NCBI RefSeq assembly: GCF_012911925.1
Contig: NZ_JAAXKY010000043.1
Location: forward strand, 1-46,600
Length of the DNA stretch: 46,600 nucleotides
Direction: 5' to 3'
From: Pseudonocardia xinjiangensis
GTDB lineage: Bacteria > Actinomycetota > Actinomycetes > Mycobacteriales > Pseudonocardiaceae
Part shown: one piece after another, positions 15,053 to 23,146 of the stretch
How the letters are laid out: each line of letters begins with the position of its first letter
Position numbering within the stretch: position 1 is the first letter of the stretch
The notes under the pieces: model-generated
What the model was told of the DNA's origin: nothing
Databases searched by the model: none
Seen by the model: the letters and a program-made list of their open reading frames with translations, nothing else
Made by a program: the position numbers and the translations under genes

Positions 15053-15406
15053 ATGATCCACCGCCGCATCGTGCCGAACCTCAACGTCGACGACGCCACC
15101 ACCGGCCACGAGTTCTACGAGGAGTTCCTCGGGCTGCGGAAGGAGTTCGACATGGGCTGGGTCGCGAGCTTCCGGTCACCGACGAACCCCACAGTGCAGG
15201 TGAGCCTCGTCTCCGGCGACCGCACCGCGCCGGAGCCGTCGTCGCTCAGCGTCGCGGTAGCCGATGTCGACGCCGCCTACGCCGACGCCCAACGCCGCGG
15301 CTACGAGATCGTCCACCCCCTCACCCACGAGCCCTGGGGCGTGCGGCGCTTCTTCGTCCGCGACCCCCACGGCATCGTGGTCAACATCGTCGGCCACGCG
15401 GACTAG
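15053..15406 (+). CDS. VOC (glyoxalase/bleomycin-resistance fold) family protein
   Basis: A 117-residue single-domain VOC protein with paired beta-alpha-beta-beta-beta modules. It begins RRIVPNLNVDDATTGHEFYEEFLGL and ends with RRFFVRDPHGIVVNIVGH, including the conserved RDPxG turn. The ATG at 15053 follows GGGAG; an in-frame start at 14999 is less likely. Family members are metal-dependent lyases or dioxygenases, or bind drugs; no specific activity can be read. Its stop codon overlaps the end of an inverted IS481 transposase remnant, so the original downstream sequence may have been replaced by insertion. Confidence 0.8.
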   Translation: MIHRRIVPNLNVDDATTGHEFYEEFLGLRKEFDMGWVASFRSPTNPTVQVSLVSGDRTAPEPSSLSVAVADVDAAYADAQRRGYEIVHPLTHEPWGVRRFFVRDPHGIVVNIVGHAD

Positions 15407-15690
15407 CTGCAATGCCCAGCCGGGTTGTTGACCCGGCTGATGAGTGGGTGGCCGCCGAGCGCGGTGTGGCCGTCGTGGGTTTTCTCGTCGGGGTGGATCT
15501 CGGCGTGGGCCAGGCGGGTGTCGTCGTCGATGGCGGCGTGGACGGAGCTGAACCCGACCCGTGGCCGGTGCGGGTCTGGCGGGAACGGTCGCTGTCGCGG
15601 CCGTGCACCGGCCGGCGCTGCCGTCGCGGAGCCGGGCGAGCTTCTTCACATCCACGTGCGTGGCGGACGGCGGGGGCGATCGGCGAGTCC
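15403..15690 (-). pseudogene. Degraded IS481-family transposase remnant
   Basis: Read on the minus strand, three frames join into one recognisable IS481 transposase. THVDVKKLARLRDGS (HVDVKKL at 15638-15658) is the region before the catalytic core. In a second frame RPVHGRDS follows. In a third comes SSVHAAIDDDTRLAHAEIHP with DEK, containing the first catalytic Asp of the DDE integrase core. This runs directly into TALGGHPLISRVNN and a TAG stop, the usual IS481 C-terminus. The remnant therefore has at least two frameshifts, lacks the N-terminal helix-turn-helix, and has lost the rest of the catalytic core by internal deletion. It cannot be active. No terminal inverted repeats were found. Confidence 0.75.
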
Positions 15691-15747
15691 GGAAGGCCAC
15701 TGCCACGAGCGCTGAACGGCTGTTGACCTGCGACGACGAACATTAAT

Positions 15748-15770
15748 TCGAACATATGTTCGAGTATGAT
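15748..15770 (+). promoter_or_regulatory. LexA (SOS) box and -10 element of the HNH endonuclease gene
   Basis: TCGAACATATGTTCGA at 15748-15763 is a perfect 16-base palindrome identical in form to the actinobacterial LexA consensus (TCGAAC-N4-GTTCGA). TATGAT at 15765-15770 is a strong -10 hexamer, and six bases later lies GTG at 15777, so the transcript probably begins at the start codon. LexA bound here would cover the -35/-10 region. TTGACC at 15723 is too far from TATGAT to be its -35. Confidence 0.8.
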
Positions 15771-15776
15771 GGAAGG

Positions 15777-17051
15777 GTGTCGGACAGCCCGCTCACCACC
15801 ACCCATCGCCTCCTGGTCGAGGCGATCGACGCGCTGTCCGCGGCCATCGACGGCGCTACCGACGACGACCTGCTCTCGGTCCTCACCTTGTGCGAGGGCA
15901 CGAGCCGGCGGTTGGACCGGGTTGTCGTTGCCGCCGTGTCGATTTTGGAGCGGCGGGGGACGTTCGCGGAGCGGGGCTACAGGTCGACTCCGGCGGCGTT
16001 GGGGGATCTGCTCGGGTGGGAACGGTTCGAGGCCCGGCAGCGGGTGGTCGCCGCCGAACAGGTCTGCCCGCGGGTCGGGCTAGACGGCACCGCGCTGCCC
16101 GCCCGGTTGGCCGCCACCGCGGAGGTGTTCGCCGCCGGCGCCACCGGATTGCGGCACGTCGCGGTGATCGCCCGCGTGTTGGCCAGCCCGGCCGCCGAGC
16201 GGCTCACGCCCGAGGTGTGGGCGGGTGCCGAAGCCCAACTCGCCCACAAAGCGGCCGTCTATACGCCGTCGGAGCTGCAGACCTGGGGCACCGCTCTCGT
16301 GGAGGCCCTCGACGAGGACGGGCCCGAGCCCGACGACCGTCCACCCGCGCCGGTCAACGAACTGCACCTGCTCCGGCACCGCGGAAAGGCGGGCGGCACG
16401 CTGAAGGGCCGGTTCGATGACGCGGCGATGTTCGATGCCATTGCCACCGTGGTCGACTCCCACGCCCGACCCGTCACCGGTGATGAGCAGCGCAGCCTCG
16501 CTCAACGCCAGGCCGAAGCCCTCGCGGATGTGTGTGGCTACGTGCTCGACCACGGTGACGTGCCCGAGTGCGGCGGGCGCCGCCCGCACCTGAATGTGTT
16601 GATCCGGCTGGAGGACCTGGAGAACCGGGCCCGCGCCGCGTGTTTGGACTTCGGTGGCACCTTGTCGCCGGAGTCGTTGCGGATGCTGGCCTGTGACGCG
16701 AGGGTCGTCCCCGTCGTGCTCAACGGGAAGGGCCAGCCCCTCGACGTCGGCCGGGTCACCCGCACCATCCCCGACGGGCTGCGCCGCGCCATCGCCGCCC
16801 GCGACCGCGGCTGCGCCGGGTGCGGGCGGCCACCGTCGTGGTGCGAGGTCCACCACATCACAGCCTGGCAAGACGGCGGCGACACCGCCCTGCACAACTG
16901 CGTCATGCTCTGCCGGGCGTGCCACCGCCTGCAGCACCACTCCGAGTGGGAAGTCCGCATCCGCGACGGGTTGCCCGAGCTGATCCCACCCGCCTGGATC
17001 GACCCGCAGCGAAGACCCCGCCGAAAACCACTCCTGCACCTCGCCGCGTAA
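15777..17051 (+). CDS. DUF222 / HNH endonuclease domain protein (13E12-repeat type), SOS-box controlled
   Basis: A 424-residue protein of the abundant actinobacterial DUF222-HNH family, known in Mycobacterium tuberculosis as 13E12 repeat proteins. The helical DUF222 region covers roughly residues 20-330. A C-terminal HNH nuclease lies near residues 345-390: zinc-binding CAGCGRPPSWC, the catalytic pair in EVHHITAWQDGG, then HNCVMLCRACH. An ATG at 15756 is in frame but lies inside the LexA box; GTG at 15777 is six bases after TATGAT and fits a leaderless mRNA, so it is preferred. The natural substrate is unknown. A LexA box directly over the promoter means induction on DNA damage. The adjacent IS481 debris suggests a recombination-prone site. 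Confidence 0.87.
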   Translation: MSDSPLTTTHRLLVEAIDALSAAIDGATDDDLLSVLTLCEGTSRRLDRVVVAAVSILERRGTFAERGYRSTPAALGDLLGWERFEARQRVVAAEQVCPRVGLDGTALPARLAATAEVFAAGATGLRHVAVIARVLASPAAERLTPEVWAGAEAQLAHKAAVYTPSELQTWGTALVEALDEDGPEPDDRPPAPVNELHLLRHRGKAGGTLKGRFDDAAMFDAIATVVDSHARPVTGDEQRSLAQRQAEALADVCGYVLDHGDVPECGGRRPHLNVLIRLEDLENRARAACLDFGGTLSPESLRMLACDARVVPVVLNGKGQPLDVGRVTRTIPDGLRRAIAARDRGCAGCGRPPSWCEVHHITAWQDGGDTALHNCVMLCRACHRLQHHSEWEVRIRDGLPELIPPAWIDPQRRPRRKPLLHLAA

Positions 17052-17175
17052 GAGGTCGAACAGATGGGCGCGCTCGGCTGTGCCCACCCTACGACTCACT
17101 CGCCACTCTTGACCTCAACCGGGCTTCAGGGGCGACTCTCCTTGTGACAGTCCGGTTGACGTGATGGAGAAGCAG

Positions 17176-17646
17176 ATGCCAGTCCCGACGACGGGTGTAA
17201 CTGAGCTCGTCATGGAAGTGCGTGATCTTGCGGCGTCCGAGCAGTTCTACACCGGCGTACTCGGCTTGCCGGTCGTAGGCCGCTGGGAAGGAGAGGCGCT
17301 CCGAGGGCGGGAGGCCGTCTGGTTGCAGTCGGGAAGTCAGACCCGCATCGGTCTGTGGAAGCCGCAGATCGGCATCGCCGGCTCGCGCGGTGGCGTGCAT
17401 GTTCACTTCGCGATGACTGTCGCGGAGGGTGACTACGACGCGGTCGTGGCCCAGATCCGTTCGCACGGGGTGCACGTCGACGAGGTCTACTTCGGCGACG
17501 ATCCAACAGCGCCGGGACAGCGCTCGGCCTACGTCACGGATCCCGACGGGCACGTCGTGGAGTTCTGGACGCGTGACGTCGCGACGCAGACGGCGGCAGG
17601 CCCTCCGCACGCCACGAGCCCGGACGTACACAGTGCCGACGGCTAG
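17176..17646 (+). CDS. VOC family protein (glyoxalase-like)
   Basis: A 156-residue VOC protein. GVTELVMEVRDLAASEQFYTG opens the fold; VHVHFAMTVAEGDYDAVVAQ and YVTDPDGHVVEFWTRD close it, with the DPDGHxxEF pattern that supplies a metal-ligand Glu. Candidate starts are GTG 17161, ATG 17164 and ATG 17176; the last has GGAG five bases upstream and is preferred. The final 20 or so residues are disordered. Its stop overlaps the stop of the convergent gene within a CTAG tetranucleotide. Confidence 0.78.
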   Translation: MPVPTTGVTELVMEVRDLAASEQFYTGVLGLPVVGRWEGEALRGREAVWLQSGSQTRIGLWKPQIGIAGSRGGVHVHFAMTVAEGDYDAVVAQIRSHGVHVDEVYFGDDPTAPGQRSAYVTDPDGHVVEFWTRDVATQTAAGPPHATSPDVHSADG

Positions 17647-18116
17647 GAAAGGCGTTCCGTCGACCCGGCGGTGAGCGCCGCGGCGATGTTCTCCATCGCG
17701 TTCTTGACCAACGCGCCGTAGGAATCATCGCCGAGTACGTCACTGACCGACCGGGCCCGAGCGAGGAATTCGGCGGCCCGCTCCGCGTCGCCGAGGCGCC
17801 GGTGGTCGTCGGCGATGCTCAGGTAGAGCGACGGCATGAAGCTGCGGACCTGCAACGACTCGTCGAACTTCTGTGCGCGTTCGTCGGTCACCGCGGCAAC
17901 GGCAGCCAACGCCCGTTCGTCCCACAGCAGCTCGCTGCGGTCGTCGTCCTGGACATCCGCTGTGAAGTGCGCGATCACGCAGCGGTGGAAGGCATCGCCG
18001 TCGTCCTCCCCGATCTCGGTCCAGAGCGCCTCGAGCGCTGCCCGTGCGGCCGCTCTGTCACCCGTGCGCCCTCGCTCGACAGCAGCGTTCAGGCGTGCCA
18101 TCACGTCGTCGTTCAT
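17643..18116 (-). CDS. Small TPR-like helical protein
   Basis: A 157-residue, all-helical acidic protein resembling short actinobacterial tetratricopeptide proteins. Helical repeat patterns include LNAAVERGRTGDRAAARAAL near the start and SLYLSIADDHRRLGDAERAA near residue 100. No enzyme motif is present, so it is probably a binding or scaffold protein. It overlaps the convergent VOC gene by four bases, leaving no room for terminators between them. Confidence 0.72.
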   Translation of the reverse strand: MNDDVMARLNAAVERGRTGDRAAARAALEALWTEIGEDDGDAFHRCVIAHFTADVQDDDRSELLWDERALAAVAAVTDERAQKFDESLQVRSFMPSLYLSIADDHRRLGDAERAAEFLARARSVSDVLGDDSYGALVKNAMENIAAALTAGSTERLS

Positions 18117-18206
18117 CTGCGGTCCCTGTCTGGACGGGTGTTGATCTGTCCAAGGGTCACACCTCAGGTAGGTCGAGAGTCAACGAGCACGACCGGGTGA
18201 GAGCAC

Positions 18207-18249
18207 AAAACCGCCCGCTGACCGTGTCACTGCTGGTCAGCGGGCGGTT
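18207..18249 (-). terminator. Rho-independent terminator after the tRNA gene
   Basis: A perfect 15-base stem, AACCGCCCGCTGACC (18209-18223) with GGTCAGCGGGCGGTT (18235-18249), has an 11-base loop. On the minus strand it is followed by a short T-run (AAAA at 18207-18210 on the plus strand). It lies about 20 bases beyond the 3' end of the tRNA, indicating that the tRNA is a real transcription unit. Confidence 0.85.
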
Positions 18250-18267
18250 CTGCGAGTCGAGGCGAGG

Positions 18268-18341
18268 TGCCCCCGGTGGGATTCGAACCCACACTGGAAC
18301 CCTTTTAAGGGGCCTGCCTCTGCCGGTTGGGCTACGGGGGC
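18268..18341 (-). tRNA. tRNA-Leu-like tRNA, anticodon UAA, short variable loop
   Basis: A 74-base cloverleaf on the minus strand. The acceptor stem GCCCCCG/CGGGGGC has seven pairs with discriminator A; CCA is not encoded. The D arm has three pairs (GCC/GGC) and an 11-base loop CAACCGGCAGA, the leucine/serine-type architecture. The anticodon stem GGCCC/GGGUU carries loop CUUAAAA with anticodon UAA (18305-18307), which reads the UUA codon. The variable region is only five bases (CCAGU); the T arm GUGGG-UUCGAAU-CCCAC is canonical. Bacterial tRNA-Leu normally has a long variable arm, so either this is an atypical tRNA-Leu or its amino acid is different. A strong terminator follows. Confidence 0.75.
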
Positions 18342-18385
18342 GCACGCCCAGCGTACGGATCAGACCCCTGTGGGCACGTACCCGG

Positions 18386-19822
18386 TCACGCGCCCCGGAG
18401 GCCGGGTGAGACGGCCTCCTCCCCCTGGCCGGGGCCGGGGGGAGCGCCTGCCTGTTCCGCACCGGGCCGCGCTGCGGGCGGGGCCGGCGGGGCGGGTGCG
18501 GCGGGCAGTGAGGACGGGTCGCGGGCGACGCGGTCGAACTCCGCCTTCGGGTCGTTGATCTGGCCCAGGGCCACGACCTCCCGGCCCAGGAACAAGGCGC
18601 CGGTCCAGTCGAGGACGATGCGGACGCGCCGGTTCCAGGTGGGCATCCGGCTCACGTGGTAGGTGCGGTGCATGAACCAGGCGACGATTCCGCGCAGCTT
18701 GATGCCGTAGATCTCCGCAACGCCCTTGTACAGCCCGAGGCTCGCCACCGAACCGGCGTAGCTGTGCTTGTACGGCGTGAGCTGACGCCCCCGCAGGTGG
18801 GCCACGATGTTGTCGGCGAGCACCTTGGCCTGCCGCACCGCGTGCTGCGCCGACGGGCTGGTCTTGGCCTCCGGGTCGTCCTTCGACAGGTCGGGGACCG
18901 AGGCGCAGTCGCCGGCGCTGAACACCTCGGGCATGCCGACGACCTGGAGCATGGCCGTGCACTCGATACGGCCGCGGTTGTCGCGCGGCAGGTCGGTGTG
19001 CTCGAGCATGGGGTTGGGCTTGACGCCCGCGGTCCAGACGATCGTGTCGGCGTCGAACTCGTTGCCGTCGTCGAGGACGACGTGGCCGTCCACCATCGAC
19101 TTGACGCGGGTGTCGAGGTTGACCTGGATACCGGCCTCGAGCAGGCGCTCCACCGTGTAGCGACCCATCTTGGGCCCCACCTCGGGCATGATCCGGTTGG
19201 CGGCTTCGACGAGAACCCAGCGCAGGTCCTCCGGCGTGATGTTCTCGTAGTAGCGGGTGGCGTAGCGGGCCATGTCCTGCAGCTCGGCGAGGGCCTCGAT
19301 GCCGGCGTAGCCGCCGCCCACCACCAGGAAGGTGAGGAAGCGCTCGCGTAGCTGCGGGTCGAGCGTGGTGGCCGCGGCGTCGAGCCGGGACAGCACGTGG
19401 TTGCGCAGGTAGATGGCCTCGCCGACGGTCTTGAACGCGATGCCGACATCGGCCAGACCCGGGACCGGGAGCGTGCGGGCCACCGAGCCGGGGGCCACGA
19501 CCAGGACGTCGTAGCCGACCGTGGTCATGTTGCCTGCGGCAAGCTCGGCGGTGACCTCACGCGTTGCGTGGTTGATGCGGGTGACTCGGCCGGTGAGGTG
19601 GTGACACTTCCTCAGCACCTTGCGCAGCGGCACCACGACGTGCCTCGGCTCGATGGATCCGGCCGAGGCTTCGGGCAGGAACGGCTGGTACGTCATGTGT
19701 GACTGCGGGTCGATCACCGTCACTTCGGCTTCCCCCCGGCGCAGCTTCTTCTGCAGCCGCAGGGCTGTGTACATGCCGACGTAGCCGCCGCCTACCACGA
19801 CGATCCTCGTGTTGCGCGCCAT
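18386..19822 (-). CDS. ndh: Type II NADH dehydrogenase (NDH-2)
   Basis: A 478-residue membrane-associated flavoprotein that oxidises NADH and reduces menaquinone without pumping protons. The FAD motif VVVGGGYVGMYTALRL is at about residues 8-23, the NAD motif FLVVGGGYAGIEALAEL near residue 165. VWTAGVKPNP and VFSAGDCASVPD carry the second FAD-binding region near residues 265-310. The quinone-side C-terminus (GIVAWFMHRTYHVSRMP, RIVLDWTGALFLGREV) is amphipathic and anchors the enzyme to the inner face of the membrane. The last 45 residues are a Pro/Ala/Gly-rich extension. The atypical tRNA gene lies just downstream on the same strand. Confidence 0.92.
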   Translation of the reverse strand: MARNTRIVVVGGGYVGMYTALRLQKKLRRGEAEVTVIDPQSHMTYQPFLPEASAGSIEPRHVVVPLRKVLRKCHHLTGRVTRINHATREVTAELAAGNMTTVGYDVLVVAPGSVARTLPVPGLADVGIAFKTVGEAIYLRNHVLSRLDAAATTLDPQLRERFLTFLVVGGGYAGIEALAELQDMARYATRYYENITPEDLRWVLVEAANRIMPEVGPKMGRYTVERLLEAGIQVNLDTRVKSMVDGHVVLDDGNEFDADTIVWTAGVKPNPMLEHTDLPRDNRGRIECTAMLQVVGMPEVFSAGDCASVPDLSKDDPEAKTSPSAQHAVRQAKVLADNIVAHLRGRQLTPYKHSYAGSVASLGLYKGVAEIYGIKLRGIVAWFMHRTYHVSRMPTWNRRVRIVLDWTGALFLGREVVALGQINDPKAEFDRVARDPSSLPAAPAPPAPPAARPGAEQAGAPPGPGQGEEAVSPGLRGA

Positions 19823-19851
19823 GAGCCCATGCTCCCACTCTCACGGCGCCT

Positions 19852-20640
19852 TCACCGCCCGAGTGCGCGTGACGAGGGCAACCCACCCTCAAACGTAATA
19901 CCTGCAGCGTGTGCGGCGCGCCGCAGCACGTCCTCCAGCATGGCCGGAGTGAGCTTGCCGGTGAACGTGTTCTGCTGGCTGACGTGGTAGCTGCCGAACA
20001 GGTGCAGCGGCCCCCGCTCGCCCGCCAGCTCGACGTGGACCCCGTGCCCGAACCGCGGCCGCGGGCGCGGCACCTGCCAGCCGGCCCCGGCCAGTACCGG
20101 CAGCAACGCCTGCCACCCGAACGCCCCCAGCACCACCGCCGCGCGCGGGCGCAGCAGCGCCAGCTCGGCACGCAGCCACGCGCCGCAGGTGTCGCGCTCG
20201 GCCGGGGTCGGCTTGTTGTCCGGCGGCGCGCAGTGCACCGGTGCGGTGATCCGGGTGTGGAACAGCTCGAGGCCGTCGCCGCGATGCACGGCCGTCGGCT
20301 GGTTCGCGAGCCCGACCGCGTGCAGGGCCGCGAACAGGACGTCGCCGGACCGGTCGCCGGTGAACATGCGGCCGGTGCGGTTGCCGCCGTGGGCGGCCGG
20401 CGCGAGCCCCACAACCAGCAGCGATGCGTCCGCGGGACCGAGCCCGGGCACCGGACGGCCCCAGTACTCCTCGTCGCGGTACGCGGCGCGCTTCTCCCTG
20501 GCCACGAGCTCCCGCCAGGCCACCAGCCGGGGGCAGGCCCGGCAGTCGACCAGCGCCGCGTCGAGGTGATCTAGGGTCGGAAACGTGTCCGAGGAGAGCG
20601 CACCGGAGAAGCCCGCACCGCCCGTCGACGACCTCGTCAC
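19852..20640 (-). CDS. Uracil-DNA glycosylase, family 5 (UdgB type)
   Basis: An iron-sulfur uracil-DNA glycosylase that removes uracil and other deaminated bases. [16 protein letters not shown] supplies the first two cluster cysteines. The active-site motif [22 protein letters not shown] has Ala where family 4 has Glu or Asp, which marks family 5. Motif 3 is [16 protein letters not shown]; the more usual HPSYH is GSYHV here. The start is uncertain. No acceptable start codon lies between CRACPR and the GTG cluster at 20638-20652, so the N-terminus must overlap the 5' end of the divergent S10 peptidase gene. GTG 20640 is chosen; ATG 20661 is also possible. Confidence 0.82.
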   Translation of the reverse strand: MTRSSTGGAGFSGALSSDTFPTLDHLDAALVDCRACPRLVAWRELVAREKRAAYRDEEYWGRPVPGLGPADASLLVVGLAPAAHGGNRTGRMFTGDRSGDVLFAALHAVGLANQPTAVHRGDGLELFHTRITAPVHCAPPDNKPTPAERDTCGAWLRAELALLRPRAAVVLGAFGWQALLPVLAGAGWQVPRPRPRFGHGVHVELAGERGPLHLFGSYHVSQQNTFTGKLTPAMLEDVLRRAAHAAGITFEGGLPSSRALGR

Positions 20641-22036
20641 CACGTCCCACACGTTACGCACGCCTGCGGGCGAGCTGGCCTACACGGCGACCGCCGGGCG
20701 GATCGTGCTGCGTCACGAGAAGCACACCGACGGCCGGTTCGACGGGCACGAACCGCACGCCGAGGTCTTCGTCGTCACCTACACCCTCGATGGCGCCGAC
20801 CCGGCCACCCGCCCCGTCACGATCGCCTTCAACGGCGGCCCCGGGTCGTCCAGCGTGTGGCTGCACCTCGGGCTGTTCGGGCCGCGGCGCGTCGTGATGG
20901 GTGACGCGGGCGCGCTCACCCCGCCCCCGTGGGGCCTCACCGACAACCAGGAGTCGCTGCTCGCGCACTCCGACCTCGTCTTCGTCGACCCCGTCTCCAC
21001 CGGCTACTCCCGCGCGGTCACCGGCGGCAAGCCGGAGGACTTCCACGGCTACGCCTCCGACGTCGAGACGATCGGGGAGGTGGTTCGGCTGTGGGTCACC
21101 CGCAACGAGCGGTGGCTCTCGCCGAAGTACCTCGCCGGGGAGTCCTACGGCACGCTGCGCGCCGCCGCGCTCGCCCAGCATCTGCAGGACCGCCACGGCA
21201 TGTACCTCAACGGCCTGATGCTGATCTCCAGCGTGCTGGACATGGGGTCGATCCGCTTCACCGAGGGCAACGACCGGCCCTTCCCGCTCTTCCTGCCCAC
21301 CTACGCGGCGATCGCCCACCACCACGGACTGCACCCGGGACGTGAGCTGCGGGAGGTGCTCGCCGACGCCGAGGAGTTCGCCGCGGGTGAGTACCCGGCG
21401 GCGCTCGCCAGTGGCGCCCGGCTCCCCGCGGAGGACCTCGACCGGGTGGCCCGGCGACTCGCCACGCTGACCGGGCTCGACGAGGGCTACGTGCGCCGCG
21501 TGCGGCTGCGGATCGAGCACCACCGGTTCTTCCGGGAGCTGCTGCGCACCTCGGGCCGCACCGTGGGCCGCATCGACGGCCGGTTCACCGGCTGGGAGGA
21601 CGACGGCGGCGGCGAGCGGCCCAGCTACGACCCGTCGATCGCCGCGATCACCGGGCCGTACACCGCGGCGCTCAACTCGCACGTCCGCAGCAGCCTCGGC
21701 TACGCCAGCGACCTGCCCTACGAGGTGCTGAGCGGACGGGTGCAGCCGTGGTCGTACAAGGAGTTCGAGGGCCGCGGGGTGTCGGTCGTGGGGAAGCTCT
21801 CCGCGGCCATGCGCGCCAACCCCCACCTGCGCGTGCACGTGGCCTGCGGCTACCACGACGGCGCCACCCCGTACGCCGCCGCCGAGCAGGTGCTCGCCCA
21901 GCTGCCGATCCCCGACGAGCTGCGGGACCGCATCGAGGTCCGGTACTACGAGGCCGGCCACATGATGTACGTGCACGAGCCCTCGCGGCTGGCGCAGTCG
22001 GCCGACCTGGCGGCGTTCGTGACGGAGAACCGGTAG
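20585..22036 (+). CDS. S10 family serine carboxypeptidase-like peptidase
   Basis: A 483-residue alpha/beta hydrolase of peptidase family S10. [20 protein letters not shown] supplies the oxyanion region near residue 80. The nucleophile is in [11 protein letters not shown] near residue 187, the Asp in [12 protein letters not shown] near 424, and the His in [13 protein letters not shown] near 458. [22 protein letters not shown] is characteristic of the bacterial cytoplasmic branch. No signal peptide is visible, so it is probably intracellular and trims peptides from the C-terminus. The GTG start at 20585 fits homologous N-termini ([10 protein letters not shown]) and overlaps the divergent glycosylase gene. 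Confidence 0.88.
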   Translation: MSEESAPEKPAPPVDDLVTTSHTLRTPAGELAYTATAGRIVLRHEKHTDGRFDGHEPHAEVFVVTYTLDGADPATRPVTIAFNGGPGSSSVWLHLGLFGPRRVVMGDAGALTPPPWGLTDNQESLLAHSDLVFVDPVSTGYSRAVTGGKPEDFHGYASDVETIGEVVRLWVTRNERWLSPKYLAGESYGTLRAAALAQHLQDRHGMYLNGLMLISSVLDMGSIRFTEGNDRPFPLFLPTYAAIAHHHGLHPGRELREVLADAEEFAAGEYPAALASGARLPAEDLDRVARRLATLTGLDEGYVRRVRLRIEHHRFFRELLRTSGRTVGRIDGRFTGWEDDGGGERPSYDPSIAAITGPYTAALNSHVRSSLGYASDLPYEVLSGRVQPWSYKEFEGRGVSVVGKLSAAMRANPHLRVHVACGYHDGATPYAAAEQVLAQLPIPDELRDRIEVRYYEAGHMMYVHEPSRLAQSADLAAFVTENR

Positions 22037-22049
22037 CGCGCGGCGGGGA

Positions 22050-23003
22050 TCAGGCGATCGAGCGCGCGATCCCGTCGAGGATGTCGTGCTCGCTCACCAC
22101 GAGCTCGGTGACACCGGCGCGGTCGGCGAGCTCACGGGCCAGCGCGTCGACGATGAGGGCCCCGGCGCCGATCACGTCGATCCGGCCGGGGTGGATGGCA
22201 CGGTGGGCCTTGCGCTCCTCGCGGGACATGCCCAGCAGCTCGGCGGCCACCCGGTGCAGTTCCTCGGTCGCGAGCCGGGAGTGGTGCACCGCCTCGGGGT
22301 CGTACTCCTCAAGGCGGAGCGCCACGGCCGACAGCGTGGTGACGGTGCCCGCGACGCCGACCCACGTGCGCACGCCCTCCACCGGCACGGCGGCGAACGC
22401 CTCGTCGAGGATGCCGGTGGTCACCCGGCGGGCCTCCGCCACCTCGTCCTCGGACGGCGGGTCGCCCTGCAGGCACCGCTCGGTGAGGCGGACGCTCCCC
22501 ACGTCGACCGAGCGGGCGGCCTGCACGGTGGCCTTCCCGTCCTCCAGCGTGCCGACGACGAGCTCGGTGGAGCCGCCGCCCACGTCGACCACGACGAACG
22601 GGCCGTCGCCGGGATCGAGGTCACCCACCGCCCCGACGAACGACAGGTTCGCCTCCTCGTCGCCCGAGATCACCTCGGCCTCGACGCCGAGCGTGTCGCG
22701 GACCATCGCGAAGAACGCCTCGCGGTTGCGGGCGTCGCGCGAGGCGCTGGTGGCGACCATCCGCACCCGCTCGGCGCCCTCGCGGCGCACCACCTCCGCG
22801 TAGTCGACCAGCGCCGCGTGGGTGCGCTCCAGCGCCTCGGGAGCGAACTCCCCGGTGGCGTCGACGCCCTGCCCGAGCCGGACGATCCGCATCTCGCGGT
22901 GCACGTCGCGCTGCTCGGTGGCGCCGTCCTCACCGGTCGTGATGTCGGCGACGAGCAGGCGGATCGAGTTCGTCCCGCAGTCGATGGCGGCCACGCGCGA
23001 CAT
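22050..23003 (-). CDS. ppx: Ppx/GppA-family exopolyphosphatase / pppGpp phosphohydrolase
   Basis: A 317-residue actin-like ATPase-fold phosphatase that degrades polyphosphate and/or converts pppGpp to ppGpp. Phosphate loop 1 is VAAIDCGTNSIRLLVADI at the N-terminus; loop 2 is VVVDVGGGSTELVVG near residue 135; ATSASRDARNREAF and GVAGTVTTLSAVALRL are further family motifs. The short form without the C-terminal HD domain is usual in actinobacteria. ATG 23003 has GGAGGGTGC directly upstream. It ends the conserved eno-ftsB-DUF501-ppx neighbourhood, though the AidB-like gene is inserted between DUF501 and ppx on the opposite strand. Confidence 0.9.
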   Translation of the reverse strand: MSRVAAIDCGTNSIRLLVADITTGEDGATEQRDVHREMRIVRLGQGVDATGEFAPEALERTHAALVDYAEVVRREGAERVRMVATSASRDARNREAFFAMVRDTLGVEAEVISGDEEANLSFVGAVGDLDPGDGPFVVVDVGGGSTELVVGTLEDGKATVQAARSVDVGSVRLTERCLQGDPPSEDEVAEARRVTTGILDEAFAAVPVEGVRTWVGVAGTVTTLSAVALRLEEYDPEAVHHSRLATEELHRVAAELLGMSREERKAHRAIHPGRIDVIGAGALIVDALARELADRAGVTELVVSEHDILDGIARSIA

Positions 23004-23060
23004 GCACCCTCCAAGGTCGGATCGGGGAATGCGCCAACCGTACGCGGGCGGGTGCCAGGA

Positions 23061-23115
23061 GTTCAGGAAAGCCACTTTGCTGCCCGCAGAGGGCCTGAAA
23101 GTGGCTTTCCTGAAC
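23061..23115. repeat. 18-base perfect inverted repeat between divergent genes
   Basis: GTTCAGGAAAGCCACTTT (23061-23078) and AAAGTGGCTTTCCTGAAC (23098-23115) are exact reverse complements around a 19-base spacer. The element sits in the 143-base gap between ppx and the AidB-like gene, 31 bases before the latter's start. It is more AT-rich than its surroundings. It looks like an intergenic palindromic repeat of the kind dispersed in actinomycete genomes, or a large operator. No second copy was noticed in this window. Confidence 0.75.
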
Positions 23116-23146
23116 CTCCGGGGTGCCCCCCGGCTAGCCTCGGGTC

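Noticed and set aside
15756..15776. ATG 15756 as start of the HNH endonuclease
   Set aside because: It lies inside the LexA box and upstream of the TATGAT -10 element, so it would not be in the mRNA.
18268..18341. Plus-strand tRNA-Lys(UUU)
   Set aside because: The plus strand contains a CTTTTAA loop, but the T arm, discriminator and D-loop GG are only canonical on the minus strand, and the terminator is on the minus-strand downstream side.
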